Shown: positions 61,665 through 64,000 of the stretch, piece by piece
Position numbering within the stretch: position 1 is the stretch's first letter
Layout: every line of letters starts with the position of its first letter
NCBI GenBank assembly: GCA_021323755.1
Contig: JAJPKJ010000069.1
Coordinates: 22,064-86,063, forward strand
Length of the DNA: 64,000 bases
Direction of reading: 5' to 3'
Origin: Chitinophagales bacterium
GTDB taxonomy: Bacteria; Bacteroidota; Bacteroidia; Chitinophagales; Chitinophagaceae
Program-made: the position numbers and the translations under genes
Notes under the pieces: generated by a model
Told to the model about the DNA's origin: nothing
Databases searched by the model: none
What the model saw: only the letters and a program-made list of their open reading frames with translations

Positions 61665-62168
61665 ATGGCAGTTTTTGAAAATAATCCTGACGAATGGCAA
61701 AGACTTGACTGGCAGATTTTACAAAATGGCTGGACAAGTTTATATTGGCGACAAAGTATTTTAGACAACGACATTGACTGGTTTAAAAAAGAAAAATACA
61801 ATATCATTGACATTGATTGCACAAACTGGGCAGTCACAAATCAAATTCATAAAGACCTCAAAAAGCAACTTGACTTTCCAGACTATTATGGAGATAATTT
61901 CAACGCTTTAAATGATTGCCTTTCTGAACTTGAAATAAAAGACGCAGGACTTGTTATTGCATTTCGACACTTTCAAATTGTTGACAAAGACCTTGCTCAC
62001 AGTTTGCTTGACATCTTTGCTCGTAATTCGCGACTGCATTATTTATTTGGCAAAAGGCTATTAACACTTGTTCAAGTTGACAATCCAAAATATCAAACTG
62101 ATCCCGTAGGATCAAGTTCAGTCTTATGGAATGCTGCAGAATGGTTGGACTCAAAAAGAGGTTTATAA
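61665..62168 (+). CDS. Cassette 14: barstar family (ribonuclease inhibitor) protein
   Basis: 167 aa. The second half (about 45-150) is a barstar domain: 'YNIIDIDCTNWAVTNQIHKDLKKQLDFPDYYGDNFNALNDCL'. This contains the Y-x-G-x-N-x-(D/N)-A-(L/F)-x-D-C-L signature that binds barnase-like RNases. It continues with 'DAGLVIAFRHFQIVDKDLAHSLLDIFARNSR'. The N-terminal 40 aa ('NPDEWQRLDWQILQNGWTSLYWRQSIL') is the extension seen in many cassette-borne barstars. No barnase-like toxin is nearby. It may protect against incoming RNase toxins. Cassette ends GTTGTTTAC and GCACACAAC match 7/9. Confidence 0.87.
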   Translation: MAVFENNPDEWQRLDWQILQNGWTSLYWRQSILDNDIDWFKKEKYNIIDIDCTNWAVTNQIHKDLKKQLDFPDYYGDNFNALNDCLSELEIKDAGLVIAFRHFQIVDKDLAHSLLDIFARNSRLHYLFGKRLLTLVQVDNPKYQTDPVGSSSVLWNAAEWLDSKRGL

Positions 62169-62202
62169 ACTGACTCATTCTGTAACTTGACAAAGAAGTA
62201 CT

Positions 62203-62235
62203 GCACACAACATTGCAATGGCGCTATGTCCTTTA
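62203..62235 (+). repeat. attC-like site S15, left fragment
   Basis: GCACACAAC-ATT-GCAATGGCG-CTATGTC starts a dominant-family site, but homology stops after about 30 bp. The right part of a different family appears only after the IS110 remnant, at 62780. Confidence 0.7.
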
Positions 62236-62489
62236 GGTTTGTTAAAGACAAGTTCAACATTACTATTTTTACCCTTTCTTTTTTTGCTTCTTTTTTTACA
62301 ATTCACAATTTTTTGTGAATAAACTAATCAATGGTGGCAACAACTCATTAGGCATTATGTAGGGTTAATTGCCCATCTGCCGATATAATCTGATGCCACC
62401 TTAATTGCCATTGTGTTCATATAGAAATTAGGGATTAAAGGCCCAATATAAAGGACTAGAACCGAAGCAATATGATTAACATTTTTTGA
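62236..62489. other. Unassigned sequence before the IS110 remnant
   Basis: No ORF. Contains an 8-bp perfect hairpin ATTCACAA-TTTT-TTGTGAAT at 62301-62320 preceded by pyrimidine-rich sequence. It may be the non-coding left part of the decayed insertion element, but no element end can be defined. Confidence 0.35.
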
Positions 62490-62779
62490 ATTGCTAAAAG
62501 TAAAATTCATGAACCAAAAAAGTTTGTAGGAGTTGATGTATCAACACACACACTTAATGACGCTTTTGTAGTCCGCAATGATGATGAACTTACCAATCCC
62601 TAATGGAAACAATTTGAAAATTCCGGTAGTGGAATAAAGCAAATTGAAAAATGGCTTGTACAAATGAGTATTCGTCTTAATGGGCAAACCATTTTTGTGT
62701 TGGAAAATACAGGGACTTATCAGGGGCTGTTGTGGCAATCATTTATTGCAACAGGTGTGGATGTGTGCATTGAAATGGG
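62490..62779 (+). pseudogene. IS110 family transposase, N-terminal remnant
   Basis: The frame reads 'HEPKKFVGVDVSTHTLNDAF', then an in-frame stop at 62604-62606, then 'KQIEKWLVQM ... TIFVLENTGTYQGLLWQSFI' and 'GVDVCIEMG'. V-G-V-D-V-S is the first acidic motif of the DEDD (RuvC-like) domain of IS110 transposases, and 'LENTGTYQ' is its E-x-T-G-x-Y motif. Only about 95 of 300-plus residues are left, and the C-terminal serine-containing domain is missing. It joins directly to the right half of an attC-like site. Confidence 0.8.
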
Positions 62780-62910
62780 CTTCGGCTCCGGCGGACATTA
62801 TTCTATTGAACATTTGTTTTAACTTCAACATAAAATCATTGACCGGGCTTCAACAATCTGCGGACGAATATAAAATCCCAGCACTGCGGCAAGCCTCGGT
62901 TGTTGTGTGC
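62780..62910 (+). repeat. attC-like site S15, right part (third family)
   Basis: From TTCGGCTCCGGCGGACATTA to GCAAGCCT-CGGTT-GTTGTGTGC, closely similar to the right parts of the sites at 53606 and 60668. It begins exactly where the IS110 frame homology ends. Confidence 0.72.
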
Positions 62911-62930
62911 AATATTTAACACAAACCAAA

Positions 62931-63446
62931 ATGACAACATCACTACAAAAGACTGCTCAAATCGCTTTCTGTTTTTCAATTCTGACTATTGCTTTGTGGA
63001 GCTGTAATTCAAACTCACAAAAAGTTGACATTAACAAGAATATTGAAACAGTAAAAAAATACCATGAAGTTTGGTCAAATGGAAATATAGAAGAACTTGA
63101 CACCATTATAGCTCCAAATTTTATAAGTCACTTTATAGGCGGATTTGAATACAAAGGAATAGATGGCGCAAAGGAATCTGTGCTTGAGACCAGGAAAGCC
63201 TTTCCAGATTGGAGAGAGCAGCCTGTCGATATTATCGCCCAAGGTGATAAAGTTGTTACCAGATTTCATTCCACAGGTACCCAGCTTGGCACTTGGGACG
63301 GCATCGATTCAACAGGAAATAAAGTAGACATTTACGAGGCATCAATCTATCGCCTTGAAAATGGCAAAATCGTTGAACAATGGGGATTCTGGGATGAAAT
63401 AAACTTGAAAAAGCAAATGAAGGCAAAATCAAACCAATCAAAATAA
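62931..63446 (+). CDS. Cassette 15: SnoaL-like ester-cyclase family protein, exported
   Basis: 171 aa from the ATG at 62931; the ORF-track start is a GTG inside the arm. Signal peptide with lipobox-like 'LTIALWSC'. The NTF2-like SnoaL domain has 'NIETVKKYHEVWSNGNIEELDTIIAPNFISHF', 'ESVLETRKAFPDWREQPVDIIAQGDKVVTRFHSTGTQLG' and 'YRLENGKIVEQWGFWDE'. This is the predicted polyketide-cyclase/ester-cyclase pattern with the conserved W-x-x-x-D. Substrate unknown. Cassette ends GTTGTGTGC and GCACACAAC match 9/9. Confidence 0.87.
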   Translation: MTTSLQKTAQIAFCFSILTIALWSCNSNSQKVDINKNIETVKKYHEVWSNGNIEELDTIIAPNFISHFIGGFEYKGIDGAKESVLETRKAFPDWREQPVDIIAQGDKVVTRFHSTGTQLGTWDGIDSTGNKVDIYEASIYRLENGKIVEQWGFWDEINLKKQMKAKSNQSK

Positions 63447-63451
63447 TAACT

Positions 63452-63612
63452 GCACACAACAAATGCATTTGTAAAAGCATGGTTTGACAAGCCGCATTTA
63501 TACATCAGTAATTCTAATCATCTTTAGTTATCGTCAGACATCACGCTATTGAAAATTTGTAATTATTTTCAACATCAGTTTTTCAATTAAGCATTTGTAC
63601 CGGCTCACCAAT
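63452..63612 (+). repeat. attC-like site S16, incomplete terminal site
   Basis: Starts GCACACAAC-AA-ATGCATTTGTA, continues with family-like central sequence to TTAAGCATTTGTA.CGGCT near 63588-63605, then loses similarity. No closing stem or GTT arm is found. It marks the downstream edge of the array. Confidence 0.6.
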
Positions 63613-63905
63613 CGCTATTGCCTTGCTTGGCTGACTCAACGATCAATGAATCTGTACGTGAACTTTATCATCCGTTGATAGCATTAGAAGGTTAATAAGG
63701 CTTTAAATGCAAATTACTTGACGCAGGATTTCTAAAGAATGCAGAGATGCGCAAAACCGCGCATAGAAGAAGAAAGAGGGGTTCAAAATTCTTTGGTCTC
63801 TAAAATTACACCAAAAAGTCTGCTTTAGCCTGCGAGAATCAGCATTTTCCATAATTTGAAAAATGTTGATTTCCATCATTTTGCAGAAATCTGCGTGATT
63901 TTCAG
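63613..63905. other. Spacer between array and ssrA
   Basis: No gene that I can support. A short frame ending 'ESVRELYHPLIALEG' stops at about 63695 without a start codon. Confidence 0.4.
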
Positions 63906-64000
63906 TGGAGGTGAGGAGAGTCGAACTCCTGTCCAAACATATTCTTCAAAAGCTTTCTACATGTTTATTTGATTATTATTTGTCGGGAGAAAACAGGAAA
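63906..64000 (-). ncRNA. ssrA: tmRNA (ssrA), 3' part
   Basis: Read on the minus strand, the sequence ends in GGAGTTCGACTCTCCTCACCTCCA, preceded by GTTTGGACA, which is the T-arm and acceptor end of tmRNA (T-loop TTCGACTC). The rest of the gene, including the tag-encoding region and the 5' acceptor half, lies beyond the window. tmRNA with SmpB rescues stalled ribosomes. Its 3' end is also a frequent integration site for genomic islands, and the cassette array stops about 300 bp away. Confidence 0.85.

Larger units (their letters stand above)
50382..63612 (+). mobile_element. Integron-like gene cassette array lacking an integrase (CALIN-like)
   Basis: About 13 kb of small plus-strand genes, each followed by an imperfect palindromic repeat of 198-204 bp when intact. 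Repeats begin ...AAC and end GTT.... The bases inward of GTT at the start of a cassette are the reverse complement of the bases ending in AAC at that same cassette's end, in eight cases over at least 9 of 9 positions. Adjacent cassettes do not share these ends. This is how attC sites behave when cassettes excise and insert as circles through a folded single strand. No tyrosine recombinase, attI or integron promoter is visible in the window. The sites are longer than usual and do not fit GTTRRRY, so a non-canonical integron or another recombinase is possible. Confidence 0.75.

Noticed and set aside
62301-62320. Hairpin ATTCACAA-TTTT-TTGTGAAT as a terminator
   Set aside because: No gene ends directly before it, the stem is AT-rich and there is no following T-run.
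50473-63460. Each gene plus its matching ends as an independent IS or MITE with terminal inverted repeats
   Set aside because: Matching ends are only about 9 bp and differ for every gene, no transposase or target-site duplications are present, and a complete 200-bp site follows each gene. Cassette recombination explains this better.
50382-63612. CRISPR-like or tandem repeat array
   Set aside because: Repeats are about 200 bp, imperfect palindromes, and separated by full genes; no 25-40 bp direct repeats with unique spacers and no cas genes.
63613-63700. Frame ending ESVRELYHPLIALEG as a recombinase C-terminus
   Set aside because: Too short, no start codon, and no R-H-R-Y catalytic motif visible.

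Overview
The window is a low-GC Bacteroidota chromosome segment, most likely from the Chitinophagaceae or a close relative. Evidence for this: TAnnTTTG-type promoter elements, weak Shine-Dalgarno sequences, a PUR/DUF3276 protein, YncE-type propellers, DUF2911, PepSY-like and OMP_b-brl_3 proteins, and an ECF sigma factor paired with a small HxxxCxxC partner. No tRNA or rRNA gene is visible. The 3' end of ssrA (tmRNA) lies on the minus strand at the right edge.

1-49.5 kb is ordinary but transporter-rich backbone. It opens with the tail of an RND adaptor and a full RND pump (1-3.7 kb). A PUR-family protein, an ABC exporter, an NTF2-like protein, a ClC channel, a myo-inositol oxygenase, a SemiSWEET and a DUF1223 protein follow (3.9-10.8 kb). 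Next is a co-directional run of ECF sigma, anti-sigma-like protein, YHS, DoxX, DinB, an NRDE/ATP-grasp fusion and a LysE exporter, then a sugar isomerase-like TIM barrel and an MFS permease (10.8-17.9 kb). At 17.9-30.1 kb a TetR regulator sits between two divergent export systems: a YbhGFSR-like ABC exporter with its own TolC, and a TolC/adaptor/RND pump. A TTTAACC-AAAT-GGTTAAA operator lies in the shared intergenic region. The rest (30-49.5 kb) holds a YncE propeller, OmpR, LytTR and NarL type two-component systems, a GH30 glycosidase with a six-hairpin-fold secreted protein, an outer-membrane beta-barrel receptor, an AraC regulator, and a serine hydrolase divergent from a membrane-anchored winged-helix regulator.

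50.4-63.6 kb is the remarkable part: an integron-like gene-cassette array with no integrase in view. About sixteen small genes, all on the plus strand, are separated by imperfect palindromic repeats that are 198-204 bp long whenever intact, even when their sequences differ. Each repeat starts with ...AAC and ends with GTT.... The 8-10 bases running inward from the GTT at the start of a cassette are the reverse complement of the bases at that same cassette's own end, not of the ends of its neighbours. This is the signature of attC recombination through circular cassettes, but the sites are longer than usual attC sites and do not fit the GTTRRRY consensus. Inside the sites, stems are kept by compensatory changes. 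Cargo includes barstar, DUF2199, a sugar O-acetyltransferase, a SnoaL-like protein and many small exported or membrane proteins. The array also shows decay: a deletion joining half a site to the tail of a lost cassette, and a site interrupted by an IS110-family transposase remnant. It ends about 300 bp from the 3' end of ssrA, a common island integration locus.
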